From positions 1 to 50,831 of IMG/VR virus record IMGVR_UViG_3300030419_006331: DNA of 50,831 nt, one strand, 5' to 3'. The notes under the pieces were generated by a model. It saw nothing but the letters and a program-made list of their open reading frames with translations, was not told where the DNA came from and did not search any database. The stretch is from a virus. Every line of letters begins with the position of its first letter. Position 1 is the first letter of the stretch. Positions 1 to 8,061 of the stretch are shown piece after piece. The position numbers and the translations under genes are program-made.

Positions 1-2
1 CT

Positions 3-98
3 GTTGAGAAGTTTAAGGACTTTGGGCTAGCATCGCATGTCACACTCCTTAAGGGAGAGCGCTCTAGAGTTGCAACCTTTGCCGCACAGAACTTGTGA
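3..98 (+). CDS. C-terminal end of a gene, possibly PhoH-like ATPase (partial)
   Basis: An open frame runs in from the left edge and stops at TGA 96-98, giving 31 residues that end the upstream protein. The short stretch SHVTLLKGERSRVA resembles, from memory, the extreme C-terminus of PhoH/YlaK-type ATPases (pattern H-x-L-x-K-G-E-R-S). PhoH-like genes are common in T4-type marine phages. The next gene begins 8 bp downstream, as expected for a compact operon. With so little sequence the family assignment is tentative; that this is a real gene end is more secure than its name. Confidence 0.4.
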   Translation, partial: VEKFKDFGLASHVTLLKGERSRVATFAAQNL

Positions 99-105
99 GA
101 TTAAA

Positions 106-348
106 ATGGATTTTAGTGATACCCCGCTTAACGCAGAAGTTAAGCCTGAAACTGGCCTGAAACAGCTGGTTGTTAACTACGTAGGCAACGCGCTCCAAGC
201 AGAAGAAGAAGTAACGGTAGCGATGGCAGTGGAAGTTTTTGCTGCTGAGTTCCCCGAGTTTTTACTGGCGATCGCAGAAGAGAACTTCCTGCGCGGCTAT
301 GAGCAAGCTCTCATGGATGTTGAGACGACCGAAAAACATGCGCAATGA
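106..348 (+). CDS. small acidic hypothetical protein (80 aa)
   Basis: I do not recognise a characterised family. The frame is open from an ATG at 37, but that start would overlap the upstream gene end by more than 60 bp, so the ATG at 106, 8 bp after the upstream stop, is preferred. The protein is acidic and predicted helical, with a central stretch EFPEFLLAIAEENFLRGYEQ that looks like a compact helical domain. It overlaps the metallopeptidase gene by 4 bp (ATGA), so the two are probably translationally coupled. There is no signal peptide or membrane segment. Confidence 0.7.
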   Translation: MDFSDTPLNAEVKPETGLKQLVVNYVGNALQAEEEVTVAMAVEVFAAEFPEFLLAIAEENFLRGYEQALMDVETTEKHAQ

Positions 349-968
349 GCAGAGAATATTACATACATAACGTACCATTCTTTGTCATAAATGATGTACA
401 GGAGCAGGTCTCTCTTCCTCATTTGTGCGCTGACCTAGAGGAGTTTATCTCTCCCTCCTTGTTGCGCAATATTGATGTTTTTTATATTGGTGACTTTAAG
501 GAGCTGAAGGGACGAAATGCCGCGTATACTGACGGGGCGATCTATATTTCAAACCAGGAACTCACAAACGAGGATATCGTAGAGAATGTAATGCACGAAC
601 TCGCCCACTCTCTAGAAGAGTCATTTTCCAACCACATTTATGATGCTGATTTAGTGTCAGAGTTCCGCGCCAAAAGAGATACCTTGAGGAATGTTTTGAA
701 TTCCCATGGATATCGAGCCTCGGCGAGCTACTACGATGACTTACAATACAATAAGAAATTTGATCATTTTCTTTCGAGTACGGTTGGGTACCCTGTATTG
801 CTGAGTCTTACAATGGGCCTCTTCGCGTCTCCCTACGGGGCCACATCCCTGCAGGAATACTTTGCTAATGGATTTGAGAAGTATTTCCTGGATGGACCCG
901 AGACTATCCGCAAGATCAGCCCTATTTTACACAGAAAGATTGAAGAAATTTTAGATGCCACCGCGTGA
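345..968 (+). CDS. putative zinc metallopeptidase (HExxH, gluzincin-like)
   Basis: A 207-residue protein with a zinc-protease signature HELAH (His84, Glu85, His88) on a predicted helix. It is followed about 80 residues later by EYFANGFEKYF (Glu171), which has the spacing and form of the third zinc ligand in gluzincin and lethal-factor-like phage peptidases. The ligands are seen directly; protease activity follows from the family. There is no signal peptide, so it probably acts in the cytoplasm, on host proteins or in virion maturation. The ATG overlaps the previous stop (ATGA), and the 3' end overlaps the nuclease gene by 14 bp. The substrate is unknown. Confidence 0.65.
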   Translation: MSREYYIHNVPFFVINDVQEQVSLPHLCADLEEFISPSLLRNIDVFYIGDFKELKGRNAAYTDGAIYISNQELTNEDIVENVMHELAHSLEESFSNHIYDADLVSEFRAKRDTLRNVLNSHGYRASASYYDDLQYNKKFDHFLSSTVGYPVLLSLTMGLFASPYGATSLQEYFANGFEKYFLDGPETIRKISPILHRKIEEILDATA

Positions 969-1734
969 ACATATATCCTATTCAGAACTAAAAGATTGGG
1001 CACATTGCCCTCATTATCATAAGAAAGCCTGGGTTGAAAAGGTTGCTCCCTTTGAGGGCAACGAATATACTGCCTTCGGTAGTGCAATCCACGACGTCTG
1101 CGAGAAGAAGCTTCTCCGAGAAGATATTGACGAGACAGAGGTCTTCCAGATCGGATTTAACAAGCGATTACAGGAACTTATTGAAAAGAATATAGAGGTA
1201 AACCCAAAAAACGTTGAGCAAATGAAGCAAGCTGGCCCTGAGATTTTGGCTGAAGTCGAAGATGCCTTAAAGGAGTATTTTGGGGACTATGAGGTTTTTT
1301 CCTCGGAGGAAATGCTATACGTCCCTATTGAGAATTTTAACATTTTCTTTAAAGGTTTTGTCGATGCCGTCGTTAAGGTAGGGGACACTTATCATTTATT
1401 TGACTGGAAAACGTGCTCGTGGGGGTGGGATTCTCGCAAGAAAGCAGAAAAGCTCGTTACTTATCAGCTTACCTTGTACAAGCATTTTTTCTGCTTGAAG
1501 CACAAGATAGACCCTGAGAATGTTGAGACACACTTTGCGCTTCTTAAGAGAACAGCCAAAAAAGATCGTGTGGAGATATTTAGAGTAACGAGCGGCGCTA
1601 GAAAAACCGAAAATGCGCTTAAACTTCTATATCAAGCAATATACAATATAACCAAAAAGTTTGCCGTTAAAAATCGGCTGCATTGTCATAAGCCGTATCC
1701 GTGTAAGTTGCTAAATACCGAACATTGTCGATAG
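955..1734 (+). CDS. Cas4/RecB-like PD-(D/E)XK nuclease with putative Fe-S cluster
   Basis: A 259-residue protein with the RecB-family nuclease motifs in order: FGSAIH (His46), GFVDAV (Asp137), DWK (Asp150, Lys152) and the YQLTLY motif (Gln171). One cysteine lies near the N-terminus (Cys18, in AHCPHYH) and three cluster at the C-terminus (Cys244, Cys250, Cys258), the arrangement used for the 4Fe-4S cluster in Cas4 and AddB. This predicts a DNA exonuclease for end processing in phage recombination or replication. It overlaps the metallopeptidase gene by 14 bp. No CRISPR array or other cas gene is nearby, so a CRISPR role is not supported. Confidence 0.8.
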   Translation: MPPREHISYSELKDWAHCPHYHKKAWVEKVAPFEGNEYTAFGSAIHDVCEKKLLREDIDETEVFQIGFNKRLQELIEKNIEVNPKNVEQMKQAGPEILAEVEDALKEYFGDYEVFSSEEMLYVPIENFNIFFKGFVDAVVKVGDTYHLFDWKTCSWGWDSRKKAEKLVTYQLTLYKHFFCLKHKIDPENVETHFALLKRTAKKDRVEIFRVTSGARKTENALKLLYQAIYNITKKFAVKNRLHCHKPYPCKLLNTEHCR

Positions 1735-1742
1735 GAGACTAG

Positions 1743-2993
1743 ATGTCAGATAAAATCAAGATCTTTACGATCAGTGACCACCCTCTTTCCCCTTCTGGGG
1801 TTGGCACCCAAACCAAGTATATTATTGAGGGGATGCTGAAGACAGGAAAATACCAGTTTGTAAGCTTCGGAGGCGCCATCAAGCACCCCAATCATCAACC
1901 CCAGAAAACCGAACAATGGGGTGAGGACTGGATCATATGGCCCGTTGATGGGTATGGCAATCCTGACATGGTCCGGGCAATGATCTATCAGCAGAAGCCG
2001 GATATTCTTTATTTCATGACGGATCCTCGCTTCTACGACTGGTTATGGTCCATCGAAAACGAGATCCGCGCCAATGTGCCTATGGTCTATTACCACGTTT
2101 GGGATAACTATCCTTATCCTATGTTCAATCGACCTTGGTACTTGGCCAACGATCACATTGCTAGTATTTCCAAACTAACTCACGATATTGTTGAAACAGT
2201 TGCACCAGAGGTTCAGAGTTCTTATCTGCCACATGCTGTGGATGGGGAGGTTTTTAAGATTCACGATCCAACAGAGGTAAAGAAGTGGAGAACCCAGAAG
2301 GGGTTTGATGACAAATTTGTGTGTTTTTGGAATAACCGGAATGCACGCCGAAAGCAGTCTGGTACGCTTATTTGGTGGTTTAAGGATTTCCTCGACCGCG
2401 TTGGGCACGATAAAGCTTGTCTTATCATGCACACAGACGTTAAAGATATGCATGGGCAAGACCTAGAGGCTATCATTCATGAGCTGGGGCTCACTAGTGG
2501 ACAGGTACTTTTTTCCCGCGAGAAGGTGTCTTCGGCAGATCTTGCTAACATCTATAATATGGCCGATCTGACTATTAATATTGCGGACGCAGAGGGTTTC
2601 GGACTAGGAACTCTAGAATCGCTTTCGTGTGGAACACCAATCTTAGTAACGATGACGGGAGGCCTACAGTTTCAGGTAACCGATGGGGAACAATGGTTTG
2701 GAGCCGGTCTGCAGCCATCCTCGAAGGCTATTATTGGATCCCAGGCGGTTCCTTATATCTATGAAGATCGGGTGAACAAAGGTGAGTTCGTGGATGCATT
2801 AACCAATCTATATGAGATGGGCCCTGAGCAACGTGCGAAGATAGGTGCTGCAGGCCGTGAGTGGACTCAAAAGGAGTTTAGTTTTGACGACTTCATCACC
2901 AGATGGGATGAATTGTTTACAAAGATCCACGAGGAGCAGGGATCTTGGGAAAGTAGGACCGGATACCAGTCCTACGGAGTGAGGACCTTTTAA
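1743..2993 (+). CDS. GT-B fold glycosyltransferase (GT4/GT1-like)
   Basis: This 416-residue protein has the two-Rossmann-domain layout of GT-B enzymes. The N-terminal strand KIFTISDHPLSPSGVG carries the glycine-rich acceptor-side loop. The C-terminal domain carries EGFGLGTLE (near residues 284-292), the E-x7-E motif of GT4 enzymes that contacts the nucleotide sugar, followed by SCGTPIL. It is preceded by AGGAGACTAG, a good ribosome site. It opens the glycan cassette and ends exactly where the next glycosyltransferase begins. Donor and acceptor are unknown. There is no membrane segment, so it is probably cytoplasmic or peripheral. Confidence 0.85.
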   Translation: MSDKIKIFTISDHPLSPSGVGTQTKYIIEGMLKTGKYQFVSFGGAIKHPNHQPQKTEQWGEDWIIWPVDGYGNPDMVRAMIYQQKPDILYFMTDPRFYDWLWSIENEIRANVPMVYYHVWDNYPYPMFNRPWYLANDHIASISKLTHDIVETVAPEVQSSYLPHAVDGEVFKIHDPTEVKKWRTQKGFDDKFVCFWNNRNARRKQSGTLIWWFKDFLDRVGHDKACLIMHTDVKDMHGQDLEAIIHELGLTSGQVLFSREKVSSADLANIYNMADLTINIADAEGFGLGTLESLSCGTPILVTMTGGLQFQVTDGEQWFGAGLQPSSKAIIGSQAVPYIYEDRVNKGEFVDALTNLYEMGPEQRAKIGAAGREWTQKEFSFDDFITRWDELFTKIHEEQGSWESRTGYQSYGVRTF

Positions 2994-4274
2994 ATGAAAA
3001 AAAGAGTATTAGTTAGGGGCCCTGCATTGTCCCGGTCTGGCTACGGAGAGCAGTGCAGGTTCGCCCTGCGGGCCCTTCGAAGCAGGCCAGATCTATTTAC
3101 AGTGTTTATAAAAAACATGCCCTGGGGTCGTACAGGCCAGATTAGTATGGATGCAGAGGACTATGGGTGGATAACGAAAAATATATTATATACCGACGAA
3201 TATATTAAGCAGAAGGGGCAGTTTGATATAGCTATTCCGGTTACCGTACCAAATGAGTTCGAACGACTTGCTCCTCTGACAATTGGGTACACTGCGGGCA
3301 TCGAAACCACCAAGGTTGCACCCGAGTGGCTACAAAAAGGAAACACCACCGTAGATAAAATGATTGTAGTTTCGCAACACTCGAAGAAAGTGTTCGAAAA
3401 CACCAGATACACTCTACAGCGCCCCGACGGCAGCGCCGCCGGAGAATTAACGTGCCAGGTCCCGGTGAATACAGTCAATTACCCTGTGAGGACTACAGAG
3501 GCGTCACCTGTCGCTATAGAATTTACGACAGACAAAAACTTTTTAGTTGTATCGCAATGGGGCCCCCGCAAGAACGTTGACAATACGATTCGCTGGTTCG
3601 TTGAGAAGTTTAAAGACGATGAGCGCGTCGGCTTAGTTCTTAAAACCAACACTGCATCTGACTCTATCGTAGATAGAGAGCTGACGATGAGGAGAGTAGA
3701 AAATATCCTATCTCCATACGAAGAGCGCAAATGTAAGGTGTATGTGGTTCACGGCGAACTAACGCCAGGAGAGTTGACTTGGTTGTACCAGCACCCTACC
3801 ATGAAAGCTTTGATCAATATCGGCCATGGCGAAGGATACGGTCTTCCGCTCTTTGAGGCAGCGTACAATGGGTTGCCTTTGATTACTCTCCCATGGAGTG
3901 GGCAGATGGACTTTATTTGCAAGCCTAACAAGAAGGGTAAGAACTATCCCCGAATCATCCGCGTAGACTACGATATGAAAAATGTACAGAAGTCTGCTGT
4001 GTGGAAGGGGGTAATCCAAGCTGATGCTATGTGGGCATTTGCCAAGGAGACATCCTACAAGCGCGCCCTAGGCGAGGCCCTCGAAAAGGAAACACATTAT
4101 CGCAAAGAGGCTGCAGCCCTTCGAGATCATATTCTAGAGAATTTCACCGAGGAGAAGATTTACGCTGACTTTGTTGACAGCGTTTGGAATCCGACAGAAG
4201 AAGAGATAGAAGAGATGAATCAAGAGGCATTCGCTGCATCTTCCGATTTGCTAGCCGGAGTTACATTACTATGA
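2994..4274 (+). CDS. GT-B fold glycosyltransferase
   Basis: A 426-residue glycosyltransferase. The N-terminus has VRGPALSRSGYG (acceptor-side loop) and the C-terminal domain has EGYGLPLFE (near residues 280-288), another E-x7-E nucleotide-sugar motif, followed by NGLPLITLPWSG. The ATG directly abuts the stop of the preceding gene, and the 3' end overlaps the next gene by ATGA, so the three transferases are probably coupled. Its sequence differs substantially from the upstream GT-B protein, so this is a distinct enzyme rather than a recent duplicate. Specificity cannot be deduced. Confidence 0.85.
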   Translation: MKKRVLVRGPALSRSGYGEQCRFALRALRSRPDLFTVFIKNMPWGRTGQISMDAEDYGWITKNILYTDEYIKQKGQFDIAIPVTVPNEFERLAPLTIGYTAGIETTKVAPEWLQKGNTTVDKMIVVSQHSKKVFENTRYTLQRPDGSAAGELTCQVPVNTVNYPVRTTEASPVAIEFTTDKNFLVVSQWGPRKNVDNTIRWFVEKFKDDERVGLVLKTNTASDSIVDRELTMRRVENILSPYEERKCKVYVVHGELTPGELTWLYQHPTMKALINIGHGEGYGLPLFEAAYNGLPLITLPWSGQMDFICKPNKKGKNYPRIIRVDYDMKNVQKSAVWKGVIQADAMWAFAKETSYKRALGEALEKETHYRKEAAALRDHILENFTEEKIYADFVDSVWNPTEEEIEEMNQEAFAASSDLLAGVTLL

Positions 4275-4936
4275 CCGCACCGGTGGGGATCATTCAGATC
4301 ACTTCGCAGGCCACAAACCCAGCCCGGTTTAGCCTACTCAAAGATCGCATAGTTCCCGCTTTGATTGACTCCTCAGAGGGCAATTACACACTAGTGTCGC
4401 CTCCAAACGAGGAGCTTCGAGCTACCGTCACTCAGCTGGGTGGGCAGTTCAAAGAGTACACCGGCTGGGAAGTGGACAAGAACAGAAAATTCCGAGAAGG
4501 AATTCCCCAGCGCCAAGAGGCCTGGGTAGCCTTTTTAGATGACGACATTCTTCCTGATGAAGAGTGGATGGATTCCATGAAGGGGTATCTTGAAGATAAA
4601 GCGCCTGGTCAGTACGGATTTAGACTGACAGACGATGCAGGGAGCCGTCATGAATTTGGTGAAGATTGGATGCAATTCGCTAGCCCAAAGTTTGGTTTAC
4701 GACATAGGGGCTTAAAGTATGATGTCGCCACTGGATATATTGAGCAGTCCCCCACGGCATATGTGTCCAATTCTTTTATACACAAAGATGTGTTCAACTA
4801 TGTTCAGCCATTTGGGTTGTTCGGAAAAGCGCCAGATGTTTCATGGTGTTTTGCCATAAAGCAAGCAGGTTTTCCAGTGGGATTTAATGTCCACGCGCGC
4901 GCGTACCACCTTGGTGATCGTAAGGATAATCGATGA
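4271..4936 (+). CDS. GT-A family glycosyltransferase (GT2-like)
   Basis: A 221-residue protein with FLDDDILPDEEW (Asp90-Asp92), matching the DXD metal/nucleotide-sugar motif of GT-A enzymes and the LDDD style of GT2. The later WCFAIKQAGFPV resembles the ED-x-D-L..R..G acceptor region. The open frame extends further upstream (from 4184), but the ATG at 4271 overlaps the previous stop as ATGA and gives a normal GT-A N-terminus (strand IIQITS), so it is preferred. The protein is shorter than usual GT2 enzymes (about 250-330 aa), so it is a minimal catalytic domain. Sugar donor unknown. Confidence 0.75.
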   Translation: MTAPVGIIQITSQATNPARFSLLKDRIVPALIDSSEGNYTLVSPPNEELRATVTQLGGQFKEYTGWEVDKNRKFREGIPQRQEAWVAFLDDDILPDEEWMDSMKGYLEDKAPGQYGFRLTDDAGSRHEFGEDWMQFASPKFGLRHRGLKYDVATGYIEQSPTAYVSNSFIHKDVFNYVQPFGLFGKAPDVSWCFAIKQAGFPVGFNVHARAYHLGDRKDNR

Positions 4937-5790
4937 TTTTAGTAACCGGCGCCGCCGGTTTTATCGGGAGTTGTTTAACAGCCGAGCTACGAGAAGGCGT
5001 GGTATGCAGCGACCCCCGAGACGAGAGCATGCTGACTCCCGAAGAGGCAGTGCGCTATATACAATTACAAGACAACATTGAGGTCGTTTACCATCTGGGG
5101 GCAATATCGTCCACCACCGAGACCAATATGTTGGCGCTAGCTCAGAATAATATCGAATACAGTCTCAGACTTCTCTATTTGTGCTTAGAAAAAGGAATTC
5201 CGTTTGTTTATGCATCATCTGCTTCGGTGTATGGCGCCGCTGCAGGAGTGCAGCGTGAGGATCAGCCGTTAGCACCGATCAATGGGTATGCCATAAGTAA
5301 GGCTTCTTTTGATATGTTTGTAGGCCAAATCATATCTCTTTCGCCGAGCGCACAAATATATGGCTTACGTTATTTTAATGTTTATGGACATCGAGAACAT
5401 CACAAAAAAGACATGGCCAGCCCTGTACATAAGTTTACAATGCAGGCCCGGGATACCGGAAAAATTAAAATATTTGAAGGAAGTGACAAGTACCGGCGCG
5501 ATTTTGTTCACATTGATGATGTTGTAAAGATGACGATCGCCGCGAGTAAATTTACGCAACCCGGAGTCTACAATGTAGGTACCGGGGAGGCTAGTTCGTT
5601 TGCCGAGGTAGCTAGACTTATAGCGGCCGCTACCGGCGCTGAAATCGAGGAGATTCCCTTCCCGGACCATCTTAGAGGAAAATACCAAACACATACGTGC
5701 AGTGATAATACAAAAATTACCAAAGTAGGGTACACGGATTCTCGGAGTGATTTGGGGACCGGCATCAAAAAAACCTTGGCATTGATATGA
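4933..5790 (+). CDS. hldD: ADP-L-glycero-D-manno-heptose 6-epimerase-like NAD(P)-dependent epimerase
   Basis: A short-chain dehydrogenase-type epimerase of 285 residues (bacterial HldD is about 310). It shows the Rossmann GxxGxxG (GAAGFIG, residues 6-12), the YxxxK catalytic pair (Tyr119, Lys123 in GYAISK) and YASSASVYG. HldD-specific-looking stretches are HLGAISSTTE, RYFNVYGHREHHKK and KYRRDFVHIDDV, which match the heptose epimerase pattern (SSTTE, FNVYGPRE, FKRDFVYV) better than UDP-glucose 4-epimerases. It should convert ADP-D-glycero- to ADP-L-glycero-D-manno-heptose. The next two genes encode the HldE-type activities, which supports this reading. The ATG overlaps the previous stop. Confidence 0.82.
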   Translation: MILVTGAAGFIGSCLTAELREGVVCSDPRDESMLTPEEAVRYIQLQDNIEVVYHLGAISSTTETNMLALAQNNIEYSLRLLYLCLEKGIPFVYASSASVYGAAAGVQREDQPLAPINGYAISKASFDMFVGQIISLSPSAQIYGLRYFNVYGHREHHKKDMASPVHKFTMQARDTGKIKIFEGSDKYRRDFVHIDDVVKMTIAASKFTQPGVYNVGTGEASSFAEVARLIAAATGAEIEEIPFPDHLRGKYQTHTCSDNTKITKVGYTDSRSDLGTGIKKTLALI

Positions 5791-6185
5791 CCACAGTCTT
5801 CATTAATGGGTGCTTTGACATTTTGCATCGGGGGCACTTAGAGTTGTTTAAATATGGAGCAGCGCTGGGTACCCAACTGATAGTTGCAATAGATTCAGAC
5901 CAGAAAGTACGAGAAGCTAAAGGTCCCAATCGTCCCATTAATAATGTAGAGGATCGAAAGTTTATGTTATTATCTTTGCGATACATAGACGAAGTAAGGG
6001 TGTTTGATACCTCGGAAGAGCTTGTTGAGACGGTTCGGTCGGTCACTCCTGATATAATGATTGTGGGCTCTGACTGGAAAGGGAAGCCTATCGTGGGCGG
6101 CGAATATGCCCAAGAAATCAGATATTTTGAGAGGATAAATGGATACTCCACAACCAATATTATTCAAAGTATTAGTGATAGGTGA
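5787..6185 (+). CDS. HldE C-domain-like heptose-1-phosphate adenylyltransferase
   Basis: A stand-alone nucleotidyltransferase of 132 residues, the size of the C-terminal domain of bifunctional HldE/RfaE. It begins with NGCFDILHRGH, containing the HxGH nucleotidyl-transfer motif. It continues with LIVAIDSD, RPINNVEDR and VGSDWKGKPIVG, and ends with YSTTNII, the adenylyltransferase equivalent of the HldE STTNII signature. Predicted reaction: D-glycero-beta-D-manno-heptose 1-phosphate + ATP to ADP-heptose + PPi. It is encoded before, not fused to, the kinase. It overlaps the epimerase gene by 4 bp and the kinase gene by 47 bp. Confidence 0.82.
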   Translation: MTTVFINGCFDILHRGHLELFKYGAALGTQLIVAIDSDQKVREAKGPNRPINNVEDRKFMLLSLRYIDEVRVFDTSEELVETVRSVTPDIMIVGSDWKGKPIVGGEYAQEIRYFERINGYSTTNIIQSISDR

Positions 6186-6909
6186 TGCATGCACAGATCG
6201 CTATTGCTATGGCGACGTGACAAGGCTCAGCCCTGAAGCGCCCGTCCCTATTTTAAAGCACCTGTACACCGAGGAGCGCCCGGGCATGTGCTTAAACGTG
6301 GGCGCTAATCTAGAGGCTTTCGGGGTTGAAGTCACTATCCTTAAGAACTCCGAGATGCTCTATAAAGATCGGTTTGTAGACACCAAAACTAAGCAGCACC
6401 TTCTAAGAGCAGATTTTGGAGAGAGTGAAAAAGTGCAGCCTCCCAACAAGAGCGATATAGCTGTTAACTCTTATGACGCCGTAGTGGTGTCTGATTATGA
6501 TAAAGGGTTTGTTTCTCGGGAAATAGCGGAAGAGATATCCAAGCAGTGTCGTGACTCCGCTATCCCGTTGTTTGTGGACTCTAAGAAAAAAGATCTGACA
6601 TGCTATCAGAATTGTTTTATCAAAATCAACGAGAAAGAGAAAAAAGAATTACTCGCTTACTCCAAAAGCAGCGACCTTATAGTTACGTTGGGTTCTCGGG
6701 GAGCCATATGGAATCAAACGCTGTACTCTACCCATGAATGCGAAGTATTTGATGTTTCTGGTGCAGGAGATACTTTTATGGCCTCGATGGTTTGGAAGTA
6801 CCTAGCCACCAAGAGCATGCCTGAGTCTCTTAAATTTGCTAACCACTGTGCTAGAATAGTGGTGCAGAAGTTTGGTACATACTGTTTAAAGAAGGAAGAT
6901 CTGGAATAA
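6139..6909 (+). CDS. HldE N-domain-like heptose-7-phosphate kinase (PfkB family)
   Basis: A ribokinase/PfkB-fold sugar kinase of 256 residues, about 60 shorter than the E. coli HldE kinase domain. HldE-like landmarks are VIGDACTDRYCYG, RLSPEAPVP, EERPG, VVSDYDKG and the catalytic DVSGAGDTF. The usual PfkB GGAAN stretch reads GMCLN here, and two loops are shortened. The ATG at 6139 is 47 bp inside the previous gene but follows GAGAGG by 5 bp and gives the conserved N-terminus, so it is accepted. Predicted role: phosphorylation of heptose 7-phosphate at C1, the step before phosphatase and adenylyltransferase. Confidence 0.8.
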   Translation: MDTPQPILFKVLVIGDACTDRYCYGDVTRLSPEAPVPILKHLYTEERPGMCLNVGANLEAFGVEVTILKNSEMLYKDRFVDTKTKQHLLRADFGESEKVQPPNKSDIAVNSYDAVVVSDYDKGFVSREIAEEISKQCRDSAIPLFVDSKKKDLTCYQNCFIKINEKEKKELLAYSKSSDLIVTLGSRGAIWNQTLYSTHECEVFDVSGAGDTFMASMVWKYLATKSMPESLKFANHCARIVVQKFGTYCLKKEDLE

Positions 6910-6910
6910 T

Positions 6911-7237
6911 ATGAACTATGTGTTTGATATAGATGGTACAATTTGCACTATAACGGATGGGGACTACGCTAAAGCCCGGCCTCTCCAGTTGCGAATTGAT
7001 CACATAAATCGCCTGCACGACGAAGGCAATACGATAGTCTTTCAGACAGCTAGAGGTATGGGTCGCACCAATAACAATCTTCAATTGGCTTATGATCTGT
7101 TTTATGAGCTTACCAAGCAACAGCTTGATGAGTGGGGAGTAAAATATGATGCCTTGTTTTTGGGGAAACCTTCGGGGGATTTGTATATTGACGACAAGGG
7201 CATCAGCGACGAAAGGTTCTTCACCGATGCCTCCTAA
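6911..7237 (+). CDS. HAD-superfamily phosphatase of the sugar/capsule type
   Basis: A 108-residue HAD protein. Motif I is FDIDGTIC (nucleophile Asp6, acid/base Asp8), motif II is FQTARG, and the C-terminus has LFLGKP and IDDKG for the Lys and acidic motifs. This small, capless form is typical of phosphatases found in capsule and LPS gene clusters. Placed directly after the kinase, adenylyltransferase and epimerase genes, it is a candidate for the heptose 1,7-bisphosphate phosphatase step normally done by GmhB. It lacks the DRDGV form of classical GmhB, so this role is inference from context. Confidence 0.7.
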   Translation: MNYVFDIDGTICTITDGDYAKARPLQLRIDHINRLHDEGNTIVFQTARGMGRTNNNLQLAYDLFYELTKQQLDEWGVKYDALFLGKPSGDLYIDDKGISDERFFTDAS

Positions 7238-7970
7238 CTCCCCTAAGTCTGCCGACAGTCCCCGGACCCCCCGTCTGCTGGATCCTCGAAAAATCGATAA
7301 TAAGATATTTCAAACAAGTTGGTGGGCAGATGAGTTAAGGTACTATACTACCATAGGCCACACTCTATGGATAAAGAACCCTAAGTGTGCTTCCACCTCC
7401 GTGGCTCATGGTCTGGGCATACTACCGCGCCCCAAAAGCCATATAGCTGATGCTCAAAGATTGGATGAAATTGATCTTAGCCAAGTCACCAATGCATTGA
7501 TGGTGGTGCGAAACCCTTATGATAGGCTGCTCTCCTGCTATCACGATAGAATAAAGGGGGGCCGAATGAGGGGGTATGAGTCATATGCGCGCAAGAGTTT
7601 TGCGGATTTTGTCGATATAGTGTGCGAGAAAACCGATGAGTACGCAGATCAGCACTTTAGAAGTCAACATACATTTTTAGCTGGCCTGCCTCCGCATATA
7701 AATATTTATATCTTTTACGCGGAATCGCTGAATAGGGAGTGGGGAAACTTTGTAGACCTCCTAGACCTAAGTTCATTGGGTGCGAAAGAACAGAAAAGAA
7801 TTAAATCAGGAATCTCGCCACGTCTTGGGCGACATAAGCGAAGCGGGGGAAGAAGACCGAGCAGAAAAAGACGATTAGCCAGCCAAGTGTATGAAAGCAA
7901 TCCCGAACTAGTGAAAAAAGTAGAACAAAGATATAAACGAGATTTAGAGTTATTTGAATATTCATTCTAA
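7227..7970 (+). CDS. carbohydrate sulfotransferase (Sulfotransfer_2-like) 1
   Basis: A PAPS-dependent sulfotransferase of 247 residues. The 5'-phosphosulfate loop is NPKCASTS (residues 51-58) and the 3'-phosphate-binding motif is VRNPYDRLLSCY (residues 94-105), the best-conserved pair in this superfamily. The ATG at 7227 is chosen over the upstream open frame because it lies 10 bp after GAAAGG, overlaps the HAD gene by only 11 bp, and starts just before the domain. A strongly basic stretch (around residues 195-215) precedes the C-terminal helix. It should transfer sulfate from PAPS to a sugar hydroxyl; the acceptor is unknown. Confidence 0.8.
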   Translation: MPPNSPKSADSPRTPRLLDPRKIDNKIFQTSWWADELRYYTTIGHTLWIKNPKCASTSVAHGLGILPRPKSHIADAQRLDEIDLSQVTNALMVVRNPYDRLLSCYHDRIKGGRMRGYESYARKSFADFVDIVCEKTDEYADQHFRSQHTFLAGLPPHINIYIFYAESLNREWGNFVDLLDLSSLGAKEQKRIKSGISPRLGRHKRSGGRRPSRKRRLASQVYESNPELVKKVEQRYKRDLELFEYSF

Positions 7971-7994
7971 GGAGAACCCAATGAAAACTTCTTT
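7968..7994 (+). repeat. 27-bp direct repeat, copy 1
   Basis: A 27-bp stretch starting at the last bases of the first sulfotransferase stop codon is repeated without mismatch at 8720-8746. It holds the ribosome site AAGGAGAACCCA and the first five-plus codons (MKTSF/L) of the cupin gene. The two copies flank the second sulfotransferase gene exactly. This copy is not followed by the rest of a cupin gene, so it is the duplicated remnant. Confidence 0.9.
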
Positions 7995-8061
7995 TAAATG
8001 CATAGAAAGGAATAGAAATTATGAGCGATTCACGTCCTGCAAAGAGAGCGAGACTTATTAA
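7981..8061 (+). pseudogene. relic of the cupin gene start (26 codons)
   Basis: The ATG at 7981 follows a perfect copy of the cupin gene's ribosome site and reads MKTSF, as the cupin gene does (MKTSL). It then loses all similarity and stops at TAA 8059-8061. The strong ribosome site probably still initiates translation of this 26-residue reading frame, which overlaps the start of the following sulfotransferase gene (8021) by 41 bp. It may help couple that gene to upstream translation. I read it as a leftover from insertion or duplication of the sulfotransferase gene, not a functional protein. Confidence 0.6.

Noticed and set aside
955-1734. Cas4-like nuclease as evidence for a CRISPR-Cas system
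   Set aside because: No repeat-spacer array or other cas gene is visible in the window, and stand-alone Cas4/RecB-like nucleases are common in phages.
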